DNA of 64,000 nt from Yamagishiella unicocca (taxonomy: Eukaryota > Chlorophyta > Chlorophyceae > Chlamydomonadales > Volvocaceae). The notes under the pieces were generated by a model. The model was not told where the DNA came from. It saw only the letters and a list, made by a program, of their open reading frames with translations, and did not search any database. Both the position numbers and the translations under genes were made by a program. This document shows positions 13,901 through 26,660 of the stretch, piece after piece (within the stretch, counting starts at the first letter, position 1; each line of letters starts with the position of its first letter). The DNA is taken from NCBI GenBank assembly GCA_003116995.1, contig BDSL01000082.1, forward strand, positions 310,001 to 374,000, read 5' to 3'.

Positions 13901-15502
13901 GTTGTACGTGGTTTGCCGTTAGCTAAGCATAGCTTAAGCGAAAACCAACAATACGCCGATCAGCGCGGGAAGCGTGATAATATGTTATTTTACAGCGAAG
14001 TCACGAAAGCTCCACAAGAAATCAGTCCGCAGCAATAATGTGCATGTGCAGCAGGTACGTACCCTGACAAACGCAAGGTCACGTATGCCAGGCCGCCCGC
14101 CGTCCGTGCGAATCCATCCAACGGATGAGCTCGCGCGGTAGTCGGTTGTTTGTTTGTGCATGCATGCTAATCTGCGCCGTCACAGCCACCCACTTTAAGC
14201 CGCGCCCGCACGACCGGCCGCCGGTATGCCTGCCTGCATTTGTGCAGGTGGACGCCCCCGGCAAGCCCCCAGGAACCAAAATCTGGGCACCTTTGTGCGC
14301 ACCGTCGCTAGCTGTGCTGAGCGCTGTAGCCATGGTCGCGTGCGAGCAGGTAGGGAGCGAGCTTCCTACGTTCCGAGTAATGAGGGAAAGTTCATGTGCA
14401 TCAGTGAAATTTCGAGCCGGACGCACGGTGGGCCAAGCAGGTCCACCGTTAGTTTGAGGAGCTGTTCGCTCGTACACTCCACGCTCATTCACTTGTCATA
14501 ACGAACTTGTCGTCAAATGTTGTGATCCTGCCTACCATTCCTCTAACCCGTACGCAATAGACGCCAGGCAGGCAGGTAGGGCTTGCGCCTTTTTGCGCCT
14601 ATACGTTCGTCAGAATTCAATGATCACCGTCGTGCACCTATCTACCGCACCTGTAACTTACGTCCGTTGGTCTGTGCCTATCTACAGACATACGATTGGC
14701 CGGCGGACCGTCGCGTGCCAATTGGAAGTGTGTGGCCTAATGTGCCAATGACGGCGCCCTTGGCGTATGCCATCCCCAAAGGTACCAGAATGCCGATCGC
14801 TCGCTCGGGGATACTCCGCGATCGAGCGAACCAGCAGCTATTGGACGCGCGCGGCTAGCATATATAGCTAAGGCGCCAACTGGTGGATGGGTGCAGCGCG
14901 TATTTGCTTACGGTCGTCTCGGGTTTGAACCACACGTACGTCACGCACGGTTCCAGAGATACGTAGACGAAGAAAGGCGTGTATGACTTCACATTTGGCT
15001 GCAACTGGATGCAACAGTTGATATAGCAACGAGCGAGTTAACAAGGGTGCATTGCTGCATAATCCGTAACCGGCCCCATTTGATCCGCCGGACGTACAGG
15101 CCCCGTGACCAAACAGGGACATTTCAACCCAAACAAGATCTTGGGCTGGGTTACCGTCTTGAGTGCAAGCGCTGTCAACCCAAGGAGGATTCAAGATTTT
15201 ACCTTCAAGGTTCGTTGCCATAAGTGCCGTTCGTTCCTATATGCAGCTCGTTCACAGTTGTTTTACCTTCCGGTCGATCGCTGACAAAGAGCTGCTGGAC
15301 GGCTGGCTGGGTATCTACCTACGTAGCTAATGTATGCGAACGCAGAAGCGATAACGACCCGCGTATGGTAAGACATGTTATTTAATTAGCACTGAACCTG
15401 CTGCATGTATGCGTATTCCGTTGCTTCGTCCAGGTCACGACTACGCCGTGTGCGGACAGAAAGATGTTTGCGCTGTACTGCGAGAGCGCCTGGGTGCGAT
15501 GA
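10951..15502 (+). CDS. Gene A: secreted two-domain SRCR-like protein (array member 1)
   Basis: Eleven exons, all phase-consistent: 10951-11002, 11382-11405, 11564-11712, 12074-12150, 12415-12698, 13086-13145, 13375-13502, 14248-14349, 14688-14781, 15100-15209, 15434-15502 (382 aa). Exon 1 is a signal peptide (MEMTLVATVCLLLIATA). Exons 3-4 give an SRCR-like core: GVRLVG, GPRGRLEV, AWIPVC, FDDDTAL, VMCQLLGY. Exon 5 carries RRLLR (residues 119-123) and four Cys (110 and the YTC, GDC, IEC motifs). Exon 6 is a Pro-rich hinge. Exons 7-11 form a second half: SIRLIGG, NLCPS, RVELQV, IWAPLC, ACEQ, YDWP, GWVTVL, then TPC...YC near the stop. No membrane segment is seen. SRCR domains are extracellular protein- or glycan-binding folds, so the likely site is the cell surface or matrix; the ligand is unknown. 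The SRCR call rests on motifs, not a search. Confidence 0.82.
12894..12947. repeat. 27-bp tandem duplication in gene A intron 5
   Basis: Two exact copies of a 27-bp unit beginning CGTTTGAAAACGTAGAACGT. It lies wholly inside the intron between exons 5 and 6 and does not touch the splice sites. Confidence 0.9.
13550..13583. repeat. 10-bp repeat (ATGGATCAGA)n in gene A intron 7
   Basis: Three direct copies of ATGGATCAGA followed by a decayed fourth, within the intron after exon 7 of gene A. Confidence 0.85.
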
Positions 15503-18242
15503 GTTGAGGAACGCGACATACGGCATAAAGCAGGCCTGCCTCCAATTGCTGTGCAAATTGCGATGTCGTAAGCAGCCATGTATGCGGGGGGCAGCTCACG
15601 TACGTGCTCCTGCCCCTGCAAATGATGCATCCCATCCGTGTTCGAATGAAAGGCTCTATCTGCTGGCGATCGATGAAAACGCACGTATGCTTAGCTTGAG
15701 TGAGCGATATCGCATGATTCATGAGAAAATCAGGATCTTACCTTGGCTTTCTATGTATGGGAGGTTCTTTTACACATGTGCCCGGTTTTATTGTATGTGG
15801 ATGGGAGTCTTGCCGGTCACCAAAAGCATGCGTACAACGTCGTATCCATGCAAACAACGACTTATAAATTCGAATGGCTGCCGTGGTGAACTCGCTCAGC
15901 GTCACCGCGCGTGAATCAGATATACGCACGGTACGTAGGTTGTGGGTTTGAGCGTAAGGGTTTTTTATTTTAATAATTCGCACGCACGATTAGTTCATGC
16001 ATGATGCACGAAGGCCTACATCGGCTACTGCGTGCGAGCATGCACGGTCGTCTCGATTAGTCATACTACTACTCATAAGTTAGGAACCACGGTCTCGATT
16101 AGTCACACTACACATAATTTTGGAATACTTATCACGCACCCAGCTATATATGTCGGGCGATCGAGCTGCGATGAAGTGGTTGCGTCACTGGGTGGAATAC
16201 CTGCTGTGGCTGGCGTTCCATGGCTGCTTGTTTATTTTGTTGCCGGTGGTGCCATACGTGTTCCAGTTGCTTGTTGAGCTGCGATGAGCGCTCGAGAGAT
16301 TTTCCTTCCGGCAACCGGACAACTACATTGAGGCGATACATTGAGGCGACTAGGCGTACATCTTGATAGCCCCAAGCTAACTAGATAGGCGAACCACGAA
16401 TGCAACAAATGCCGCCTGTAGACGCGCGCGCACGCACGGAGGTTACATGTGCAATTATTGACGGTTGCTTGGGGTTGTTTTGCATCGCGAGGGATAGTAA
16501 TGCGCGTGTGTGTAGAGAGCCAGTGCGCTCCTTTTTCAAGGGCCATTAACCGCGGTGCATGAGGGCGCGTGTAGGCAGTGTAGGCAAGGTGGCCATTCAT
16601 AGTATATTGCCCACCTACCTGCTGCTTGCATGTTGCCGCCATCATCTATCTAAGCCCATATGATTATTAGCTGCCGTCGATCATCACCTAGCTAGCCCAT
16701 GTCCGTAACTGTTGCTATCCGCAGCAGGCGCAGGTGTAGGCCTACACGGCCAGAGGGAAACAGCATGGCACATTCCTTATTATGCAGGCTTCAATAATAT
16801 AAATGCTGCACGCGCTGCAAGTTTGTAATTTCGTCACGGGCACCATCATGCACTGCTATCATCATGTACATACGGCTTTGACATTATCACTGAAGCTGAT
16901 TGTGACTGTGAAGTGACAACCCCCCTAGCTACCCTTACGCGATTACGGACTAACCTCCAATTACTATGCCGTCTGCGTATTAATCCGTCCGCCTGCTGGT
17001 GGACTGAAGCTAAGATTAAAACAAACTGCAGTCAGGGGTTTCTGTCTTGAATCTTCGGGCAAACGTTCGCCGAGGTGTGCCCAGGGGCTGCTTGGGGCTT
17101 CCAGGTCCCATATTTAACATGCCGCGTCGGGGCAGCAGGCGGCGGGGTGCGTTTATCTGGTAGCCCTACCTTGCGTTTGGACGGGAGACCTCGCAGCTAC
17201 GTAAGGAAACTGAGCTTGATAAAGAGACTTTGAGGTTTTCTGCACCGGCCGCATAGCATGCAGCATCCAAACGAACACATTATTGCCTCAAGGCAACAGA
17301 CGGCAACATACAGTGAGGGGAGGGGAGTTGCTAAGGACGGTTGATAATGCACTGTAATGCAGGCAGGTAGGGCATTATGACGCTGGAGCGCAACCTATCG
17401 CTAGCGAGATGGTAAATGGGCGGGCGAGACATAAGGCCCTACATGACCGCTCACGGCTGGCAACTTTGCAATAGGCGTCTTTGCGAAGAGAAGCGCTTCC
17501 CCGAGTTGGGCATTTGACAGACCTGGCATGACAGCGCCTGACAGCGCACTTGATCTATCGCTGCGAATTTAAGAGTGCTTCGCACGTGGCTCTCACTGAC
17601 AACCTCTGATAATGTAAGCTTTATCGTTGCTTCCGGTAGTGATGTACATTTGAGCATTCGTGAAACCTCATAGCTCCTTGTGCGTGACGAATTTTCATTA
17701 AGGGGACTAACCTGTCCAAAGCAACCTGGAAATTATCACCACCGTCACATAATAAAGCTACAAAAAATTGTCTATCATATGCGCAATTTATGCCCATGAC
17801 TGCCACCTGGCGCGCTACGGACTTCACCGCGACACATCCCCACCGACTGACAGCTACGGCACCCAGAATACGTTCCCTAAGAAGTATAGTCTTTATTGAA
17901 CAGTTTGGTTGTCGAAACGACACGGACTTGATGGCCTCAGCCAAGTCAGACCGTATTGATCGCGATGCATCCGTAAGCACGCAGCAGCATGGATGTGGAA
18001 ATAATCAGCACAAAGCTTTTATGTCGTCGAAGTATGTACTACATGGAAGCTAGCGGGTATCCACTGCAATCTCGTGGCATACTGTACTGTCAGACTCCAG
18101 GGCGGGCTCGGCACCAAGTGCACAAAACGGCCTACGCTCCGTAACTGTATAATACAATATGCTTCTTTACAAGACAACTTCACACTAATTCCTTGCTGCC
18201 TCTTGAAAGTCATCGAAGCTACGGTTGGCTGTGGAGGTAGCC
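15503..18242. other. Spacer between genes A and B, no gene seen
   Basis: Contains the 3' UTR of gene A and the promoter of gene B. No frame longer than about 170 codons, and none with a recognisable motif or matching splice sites. Several short AT-rich stretches are present, for example around 16.8-17.0 kb. Confidence 0.5.
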
Positions 18243-21200
18243 ATGAGACTGACGCTAGTGGCGACCGCGTGGCTTGTCCTGCTCGCCGCATCAGGTGAAT
18301 GTCTTAGGTAAAGGAATAATGTTTTGGGTCAAGGAATAAGGTAGAGCGCAACTTATCTCGGGCTACGTCGTTGTTACCTCCCGCCCGCCTTCCTAACGAC
18401 TGCGAGTGAACTTCAGACAGATACATTATGTTTATTTTTTGCCATGTTGATGAATGTAAAATTCTCCTGCCGATGCGATGGTAACCGTCATGCCCCGACT
18501 TCTTTAGTGCTCTGGAGTGGCCTCCTCAGCCGAATCGTTGGGAGATGAATGCCCGATACATCCTCTGATCCCTCAGCAACGCGTTCATACTTTAAAACTA
18601 ACTACCCGCTGACTCCGTCATGGTTTTCTGCTGCAGACTGCTACGCGAAGCCCTCCTCTGCCCGTAAGTCGGACGAGCAGGAATTCGCAAATAGCGAACC
18701 TTAGTAACTAAACCACTTGTTCACGGCACTTGGGCAAATGGGAACGCTGTAAAGAAATTGCAGTACCTCGCACTCCGTAGAGGCTGCCAGGGTGACTCAG
18801 AACTATCGCGACCGCACGCAGGTAACAAGAATGGCATCCGTTTGGTGACCGGCTATGGGCCCAGGGGTCGATTGGAGATATCAACCAAGGCGCCATATTT
18901 CCTGCAGGGCCTCAACCGCCGGGTCGCGTGGATTCCGGTCTGTCAGTATGCAGTCGACGACTCCACTGCAGAGGTGGGCGAAAGTGCTGCGGGCTTCATG
19001 TCTTTGTGTACCATTAGCCCCATTGTTTGCAGCAGTATCGGCTTTGTAACTAGGCATGGATGACCTGCGACCATGGCCCTCTGGAACCTGTGCTGAAGTT
19101 TGCCAGACCACTGTTGCCATCGGGTCGGTACATCTGTACGTCTGTAGCGTACGGCAGGGCCTAACAAGTAAGACCGTTGCTGGCCGCAGATCATGTGCAA
19201 GATGCTCGGCTACAACTTCGGCAGGCAATACATCACCCCGAAGGTGGCCTACCCACCCAAGGAAACGTGAGCCGGGGGCTAACCTTTAGATAGATCTAAG
19301 TCGCACCTGAGCAGTTTGAAAAGTTAAGTGACTCATACCTCAGGCCCGACCCACCGTGCCTAACCCCCACATCCCATACTCCTCGCTCGCAGATCAAAGC
19401 CAGCAGGCGTGCTTATGTGCACCCCAGCGCAAAACAGCAGCCGGCGCATGCTGCGCGCAGCAACCGACTCACCCATCGTCACTGCCATTGATAAGCTCGC
19501 CGGCCGGAGCGGCGCTCGGTCTCTTTCCCCGCTCGTTGCCGAAGTCAACACTCCTGCAAAGTCCCCTTACACGTGCCGATTCGTCATCGGTGACTGCGAT
19601 CCTACGGGCCCGCTGGCGGGTGTCGAATGCTCTTGTAAGTAGGGGCCTTATGCAGGCTAACCTAAGGTTGCCCGTAGCGGCGTGGCAGTTCGCGGACTGA
19701 GCAAAACACTTACGTTCCTCCGCCGCCTTCACCTCTCCTCCCACAGACACTCCCATGCCGGATGCACCGCCGCCGCCGCCTTCCCCGCCCAACACGCCGC
19801 CTGGTAGGTATTTTGGTCGCACCATACCTTGGAATGCAAATCCTCGTTAACATCCGGATCTGAACGTTGTCCCTCCCCAAATACGTGTCCCGACCATCGA
19901 CCCGTTTACCCCTTCAATACTTGTTTCCCCAGCCCCGCCGCCAGTGTCGGATTTCATCCGCCTGATTGGCGGCAGCGCGTGGCCGACAGACAACGGCGAT
20001 GTGGAGCCAAACCTCTGCCCGTCTGACGAGTTCTGTGAGCAGTACAGCCGCGTAGAAGTGCAGGTCCGTACTTTGGGTATCCCGGGCCTGCTCCCAGGCC
20101 GGGGCGCTGGGCGGGGCGCTGGGCGGGGGCCTCGATGCGTGCAGTCGAGAGGCCGCTTCATGCCGCAAACTGCTGTTACCTGAAGGGTGTTGGCGGCACG
20201 ACTGAAAGGACGAGTCACGTTGCAGTGGCCGCAGGCGAGCATTGTCGCCGTCAGAGCGCAGAACGGGGCAGGCAAAGCCCTGCGTAGGGTTTTCTTTTTC
20301 AGACGCGCGTTGGACCACTCGTCCCCCGTATCTTTATCCGTTCTGCTGCAAAGGGAGTCACCACCCGTGCCTTCCTCAATCCCACAGGTCGACCATCCCA
20401 CCCAGAATGACACCAAGATTTGGGCGCCAGTGTGCGGCGCGGCTACGCCTGAGTTGATGGGAACTATGGCGGATATTGGCTGTCAGCAGGTACGCTGGCT
20501 GGCACAACAGGTGCAAGCGCTTGTCCAGACGCAATGGGTGCAAGCGCTTGTCCAGGGCTACTCCCAGGGAGTTTCAGTGCCAGCAGGAGGGGTACGGGTA
20601 AGCAGGTTGCCTGCTGCTGCCCTTGTTCTGCATTTTGCGGCTTGAGGAAAGAAAAAAATCCTTTCATTTTGTCGGTGGTATCTGGCTTGCTGGGCGGCGT
20701 TTGGGCAACTATGGGTCACCAGCGCTTGAGGCGATCAGGCTCACAGTCCCCATGCCCCCATGCCTCGACCCCATATCTGATGTTCGTCGTCGCCTTCGGC
20801 ATACGGCTGTACCGTCGCTTGCAGGTGTTCGACTGGCCATCTGCTCGGCGGCTGCCGATCGGATACGTGTGGTCCAACGTACCCGAGACTGAGCCCAGGA
20901 CCTTCGCCATCCCCAGAGGTGTGTGCGCCGCCTGCGTTAGAAGGGCAGCGGGAGTTCGTCCCAGAACTTGGGAAACCAGAAGGGAGGCGGTTGGCCGTTG
21001 CGGTGGGATTTTAGATCCGATGCGACCCTGCTGCCGACTGCCTGGTGTGCGGGCTGTTTGGAATACGCAGTCATATGGCAGCAGCAGGCAGGAGTGAAAA
21101 GTTCGGAAGGTGGAAGCAGCCATGGCCTAGGCAATTGGTGGTAGGCTGGGCTCTCAGGATTGTCGCTTGCATTGTTTTTCGAAATTCCGTCCCGAACCTT

Positions 21201-21840
21201 GCCGCGTGGTGCCGCGCAGGGCCCGCCACCGAGGACGACGACTTCGAGGTGTCCGAGGTGATGGGCTGGGTTACCATCCTGGGCTCGAAGGCCGAGAAGC
21301 CACTGATGCTCCAAGACTTGGACTACAAGGTATGTATCTGGGATGCCACGATGCTGCTCGAGGATTGGGGCCCGTACGCCTAGGATGCTTAAACCTTGAC
21401 CCTAAAGAGGCACGGCGCGAGCGTGGATGCCTTGAAAAACTCTGGCTCCGGGGCGCAAGGAAAACACTGAGTGATGATTGCAGGCTCTTCCATGCATATA
21501 CCTGTCGCACCTGGCCCGCGCCTCATACACATGCCACGTGATGAGATAAGGCGTACCTCGGAAGGCTTGGAGACATCCTCTCTCGCTCCTTTTCCGCAAA
21601 TTGGACACCATGGTTATGGTACCTTTCCTTGAAGTCGGCATCGGTGCCTCGAATTCCTATTGGGTTCAACTGTGAACCGCCGCCATCAATCGCATCAACA
21701 CCTCCCGTTCATTGCTGCATAAACCCTCTACTGCTTTCAGGTATCTAGCACCCCGTGCGAGAACGGATCCTTGTTCGCGGTCATGTGCAGAAGCGCTTGG
21801 GTCCGCAGACGGTAGGGAGTACGTAGTACGGCGGCTGTAG
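18243..21840 (+). CDS. Gene B: secreted two-domain SRCR-like protein (array member 2), frameshifted C-terminus
   Basis: Eleven exons with the same phases as gene A: 18243-18294, 18637-18663, 18822-18973, 19190-19266, 19393-19634, 19747-19803, 19933-20063, 20388-20489, 20825-20918, 21220-21329, 21742-21840 (380 aa). The signal peptide starts MRLTLVATAWLVLL. SRCR-like half 1: GIRLV, GPRGRLEI, AWIPVC, VDDSTAE, IMCKMLGY. Exon 5 has RRMLR (120-124). The hinge is PPPPPSPP. Half 2: DFIRLIGG, NLCPS, RVEVQV, IWAPVC, GCQQ, FDWP, GWVTIL. In the last exon, relative to A, C and D, one base is missing at about 21,780. The frame leaves the expected short C-terminus, runs 18-20 codons further to a TAG at 21840, and keeps one Cys displaced by one residue. 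This may be a real change, an early decay step or a sequencing error. All other exons are intact. Confidence 0.8.
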
Positions 21841-23986
21841 TACCGCGACACTACGCATGGCAGAGATGTGCCAAGAAGGAACATCAAGGGAGGAGCTAAT
21901 GTGTCCACCCCAGTTAGGAATGGCCGGCCAGGCCCAAACGACCGCCGGCACACATCGTGCAGATGTGTGTCAGTTGTGACACGATGTTAGGTGCAGCCCT
22001 CAGGGTACCCTAACTGCCTACACGCTGCAAAGCTTTCGCGCTGTCGCCATAGGTGCAGCACAGCATGGATATCATTCGCGTTTGTGGCCGGTCGCATGGG
22101 ATTCGCAGGCGTATATGTACGGCATGGCTCATGCTGCAATGGATTTGAAACGGCCTCCCTGGCCCATTCGGTGGCGCAGTAAAAGGATCGTGTTTTGTGC
22201 GAACTAGGGACACAAGATCTGATGGGCTGGCTTAGCAGGTTTAAATTCCGTGTACGTCCTTTTACGCACGATGCCATATCGTACGTCTAGGAAAGCGTGT
22301 CCCAAATGTCCGGGCGGAAAGTGCTTTCAGGATGTTTTGTGCTAGTTGGCTGCAGGTGTGTGGTAATTAGAGCGTTCATGATAAACGCGCGCGATATATT
22401 GATTGTGGGGCTGGATTCCGGTTGGCTGTATTGATTGCGGGCAACATATTTATCGCGCGGGTAGACATTCTTCATTCTCGAACAGTATACCTAGTCGTGC
22501 AGTAGATCAAGCACGTAGCAGGAATCCTAATGCGATTGACTGATGTCGATCTTGGTGAAACCCTGCCGCCGCTCCCTGGTAATTAAGGGATGCCGCAATC
22601 GGCTAGGTTCGATCAGTGTGTGTCAACTCGCGCCCTGTCCGCTGCAGCCCCGTCCGCTTGCGGCATGCGCTCTTGTTCGGTGCCCATCCATGGCACACAT
22701 GTGGCGTTGAAATATTGCGACCCTATTCTGGGTGGACGAAGGCAAGGGAAGGCGGCCCTTGGGCTATTCCGTACACACCCATGTCTGTGGCTCCCCATTA
22801 TGCTGCGCGAGTGGCCCTCTGGGCCCACGATGACCCATTGTAAAGTGATCCACCCACCAGGCACATATAACAAACATGTCGCTAACTGCTGAGCATTATA
22901 GGCGTTTGGGAGCAGTTAGGATAAGGACCAAACCGACACGCCCAACCACACACGAAAGACCTGCCGGCCTCCCTCATTCGCGGGTGATCACGGACGATGT
23001 CCTTCACGATACGATTATCTAAATGCTTCGCTTTACATAGAAAGGGGATAAAGATGGACCAAGGACCGAACTTCGTACGTCGGGATTTGGGGGCAAGAGA
23101 CCGACACCAGCTGGATTAGTATGGTGAATCGCACTGCGACGTTCTGTGGAATGGGGCTGATGCAGAGTGTGCTCGGCCGTGCGCTTGTCAGAGCTAATGG
23201 TTAAGGAGCAGCTCAAGGGTCACGCACAGAAATATGCGGGCGCTGCCAGGGGAGCACTTCCATTCTCCACGCGATGAGCGCTAGGTAGTATAGAGCATTG
23301 TGGTGTTTAAATTGTGAGCAATAGAGATCCAATGTTTGGTAAAAGCAGGTAATTCCTGGCCGAGCCAAGGTGCTGCGCGCAGTCAAGGAATCAGGGCCGA
23401 AGTAGGAGCAAGTAGCAGCTACTCTGAGAACAAATCACGAATGCAATTGCGATCGAGTCCGCTGACCAAATCCTGGCGAACGGTGGTCGTCCGCAGCCCA
23501 CCGCAACGTCCGACTTGATTGATTTGAAATGAAGGCCTAGCTATAAAGGCTATAATGCGTCTGAGGTCTGACCCTGACTGGTAGTCATCGATGGCAGTTG
23601 GAAGGTGGCAGCAGCACCGCAGCTACGAGAAAGCTTCAGGCGTCGCAGCGATGTTGCCCGGCGACGAGTCTGACACGTTTGACATCTAATTATAGTCACA
23701 TTGGAAGCTGTTTCTCAAAAAGTGTTCGAGGCTCACAGCCTGCAATGAAGGGGAAATAGTATACGGGTCTGGACGGGTCGTGCGAGGGACAGGGCGCCAG
23801 GCCACGCACGGGCTGCACTGCCCTAATAGAGTATTCCAGCAAAAATAACTGAACAAACCTATGCATTCTGATGTCCCATATTACAAGGCAGCGGACCAAG
23901 GGGATGGACTGCGGGGAGCGAGAATTAGGGGGCGGAACTGGGCGGAACACGGGGAACAGGGAGGCGAAGGTCACCTCCACAAAACC

Positions 23987-24085
23987 GATGCGTTTCCACA
24001 CCCACAGAACTGGTGGGGCCGTGGAGATGCGATCCCACACCTACAGAAGCGGTGGGGCCGTGGAGATGCGTTTCCACATCCACAT
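23987..24085. repeat. 39-bp tandem repeat, about 2.6 copies
   Basis: Units begin GATGCG and end GGTGGGGCCGTGGA: 23,987-24,025, 24,026-24,064 and a partial third copy to 24,085. The unit length is divisible by three, so overlapping frames stay open. Confidence 0.85.
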
Positions 24086-24777
24086 AGGCCACCCGCGACC
24101 GTCGGCGTGTATGAGTTGCCAAATAGGGCCACCGCGTGTCCGCATCCACAGCCAAGCGCCACACGGCCCCTAAACCCTAAAACGCTCATCCTCGCACCCA
24201 CCACACTTTTAACCACAATCGGGACAGAAAGCATTGCGGTCAGGCTTTCAAGCAAGCAGTCCGGTGGCTCGTTTTAGACGTCAACGAAAAGCGTATAGAT
24301 AGAATGCCAAAACGCGTGGCTGACGAGCATACCGACCCGCGTACGTATCACGCCAGGTAGCGCAGGAACACAGCAGGTGGATGTCCTGAGATGGACCGGG
24401 GCTGCTGGAGGGCTTAGGCGGGGAGTTGGGAACCTCGCTAATAATACAATGCCCGTCGTCTGTGTTCCGTTTAGCAGGCTTGGCAAGAATTAAGCAGCAG
24501 GTGGCGACCCAAATACATTCTGCGTTTAAGGACACTGTTTCATCTTATTGTTATTGAATGACCCACCTGTATTGGCTGTGGGCAATACAGGTATGTGGTC
24601 GATCGGCAGGCTGTCATTCGGCGAACAGTCCCTGTCCGGATGGGCTGAAACTGGACATAGCGCAGAAAAACGCGGTTTTCTGAAGTATTCGTCGTGCAGC
24701 GGTACTGGAGCGTCGCTCCCGGTCTGCTGCTGTTGGTGTGGGCAGCCTTCGAGATACATTACGTATCTGCTAGCTTC

Positions 24778-24853
24778 GACGGTCCTAGCCTGTAGATTAT
24801 TCTTGGGCCGTTCGGGACGGTCCTAGCCTGTAGATTATTCTTGGGCCGTTCGG
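24778..24853. repeat. Perfect 38-bp tandem duplication
   Basis: 24,778-24,815 and 24,816-24,853 are identical (unit begins GACGGTCCTAGCCTGTAG). With no differences between the copies, the duplication is recent or an assembly artefact. Confidence 0.9.
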
Positions 24854-25226
24854 GGTTAGCCCGCCCCTCTCGCGCTGGCAATACTTATTATCAGACATTC
24901 CTTTCTTTGCAGGTTTTGGATGGGGGTTTGACGCGAGCCAAGCCGCAGGAGTGGGGCGGCTGGGGGCCAGTGTAACGGAGTAGAGACTTTGCTGAAAACT
25001 GAGCTTAACCAAAAGCCGAAAAATATACTTCTTGGGTTCATATCACGTTCACATGAGCCGCGTTGGGCTCAACGGAGGTCAGATATACAAGGACCAATCA
25101 TGGACGTACCTCAAACCACCAAGAAACGCGTGGGCATGGCCCACTCCTGAGATCCCGACCCAGACGCATTTAGACGCACGCGCTCATCGCGCACGCAATG
25201 GCGGGAGCATACATAAGGCGGCACTC

Positions 25227-25395
25227 TGAAGTCTTGTCGTGGGTTCGCCCGGCGTCACTGTAATTTTTGAGGCTTTCCTGTGCCCTTAGCGGCGTCTGCT
25301 GGGTTCAGCCCCGGTTCTCCTATGGTGAGTCCACGGACATGCATGGGCCCCTTTTCTTGTCCTGGGTTCGCCCCAGCATGAGGACGCTGAAACGT
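25227..25395 (+). mobile_element. Repeat family X, 3'-end fragment (plus copy)
   Basis: Matches the 3' part of the 9.4-10.0 kb element, ending in GAGGACGCTGAAACGTC. It points toward a second copy on the other strand that starts 420 bp away. Confidence 0.6.
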
Positions 25396-25814
25396 CTTAT
25401 TACTGCCTGAAGCGAATCGTTCATTTGCCTATGATTTGTCATAGTGAAGCGGCTTGGATTCGACGGGGCTTGATGGCACTGTACTTACCACCGTATCGTT
25501 GATTGTGATTATTGACAAAGGAGCGGATCCACAGACGTTGGGGATCCCCTGAGGAAAACCCACAGTTTTGGAACTGTCCGTTTCCGTTGCTGAAGTACAG
25601 AGTCTCTCGACACTAGGACGTAGTCTGACTTCTCGCGTACAGCGTGTCTGGACTACAGTTATGGCCGATACCACGGGTCCGGTTTCACTGCGATACGTTG
25701 CACGCTGCTGCACGCGAAAGCATCGTGCACTGCACCACGACCACGCTGTATACCAGGAACCTTTTTCGTGGGTCCCTGTAAGCTCCCCAGGCTTCCTAGT
25801 CTTGCTGATCATTC

Positions 25815-26660
25815 CGTTAAGGCTAGACGTTACAGTGTCCTTTAGCCCGAGCCCAGAACGAGACGTGGGCGCATGTCCGTGGCCTTTCATTATAAGAAGA
25901 CGGCACCGAAGCTGAACCCAGCAGACGCCCCAAGGGCCCAGGAACGCCTTGAAAGGCACAAAGGCGCCGGACAAATCCAGGACAAACGGGAGAACCCACA
26001 CCAAGGCCGCACTGGACAACAAGCCAGCGATAGGAGCCAACAGACGCCCCAAATAGCACACGGAAAACGTGAGGACACCCCACGCGCCCAAGAGGGCGGG
26101 CCCTCGACAAAAGAGGGCAACACAGGTACCCCAAGGCCCACTGCCGAAAAAACGGCGGGACCAGCCAGCAGCCCGGACCGACGGGCCCAGGGCACGCCAC
26201 AGGGCACCACCCACCCGCAAAAAGGCGCCCCGCCCGAACAACCGGCCAGAAAAAGGAACCTCAGCACGGCGTGCGGTCCCAACAAACAAAGGCCTCGAGG
26301 ATGGGGAAAAATCTAAATCGGGCAGTCGGCGGCCCAGTCCAACACGGCTACAGACAATAGAAACAACTAGGCGGAACAAGTCGTGCAGGAGGAGACGCCA
26401 AAACACAAACCCGGGCGAAGAGGCACCAGATAGGCTGACCAGAGGCCCACGAAGAACACGAGGCAGGAGCCGCTCAGGCCCTCCCTGGAATCAGCCAGCA
26501 CACCGTAAGCGACCCGCAACCTCATGGAGGAACGGATGGGTGGCCCCGGCTGCACCCCACCAGATCCGCGGCACATCGGAAGATGTTGCAGTGCCCTCAA
26601 GCCCTGGCAAACCCAGGGCAATGAGAGGGGCCCATGCCCCTGGCCACATCATGAGAGACC
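25815..26660 (-). mobile_element. Repeat family X, longer copy (minus)
   Basis: Read on the minus strand it ends in AAAGGACACTGTAACGTC, matching the plus copy at 25.2-25.4 kb and the 9.9 kb copy over roughly 170 bp. Upstream it extends about 700 bp further than the plus copy. The left (5') limit is a guess. A long open frame crosses it but has biased Cys/Trp/Gly composition and no recognisable motif. Confidence 0.5.

Noticed and set aside
10951..15502. Pherophorin identity for the array proteins
   Set aside because: The Pro-rich hinge between two halves is similar in layout, but the halves show SRCR landmarks (RLVGG, GRLEV, W-x-P-V-C, MCKLLGY) and not pherophorin motifs.
25429..26406. 325-codon minus frame and overlapping 235-codon plus frame
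   Set aside because: They lie on opposite strands of a repetitive element, have skewed composition and show no domain motif or splice context.
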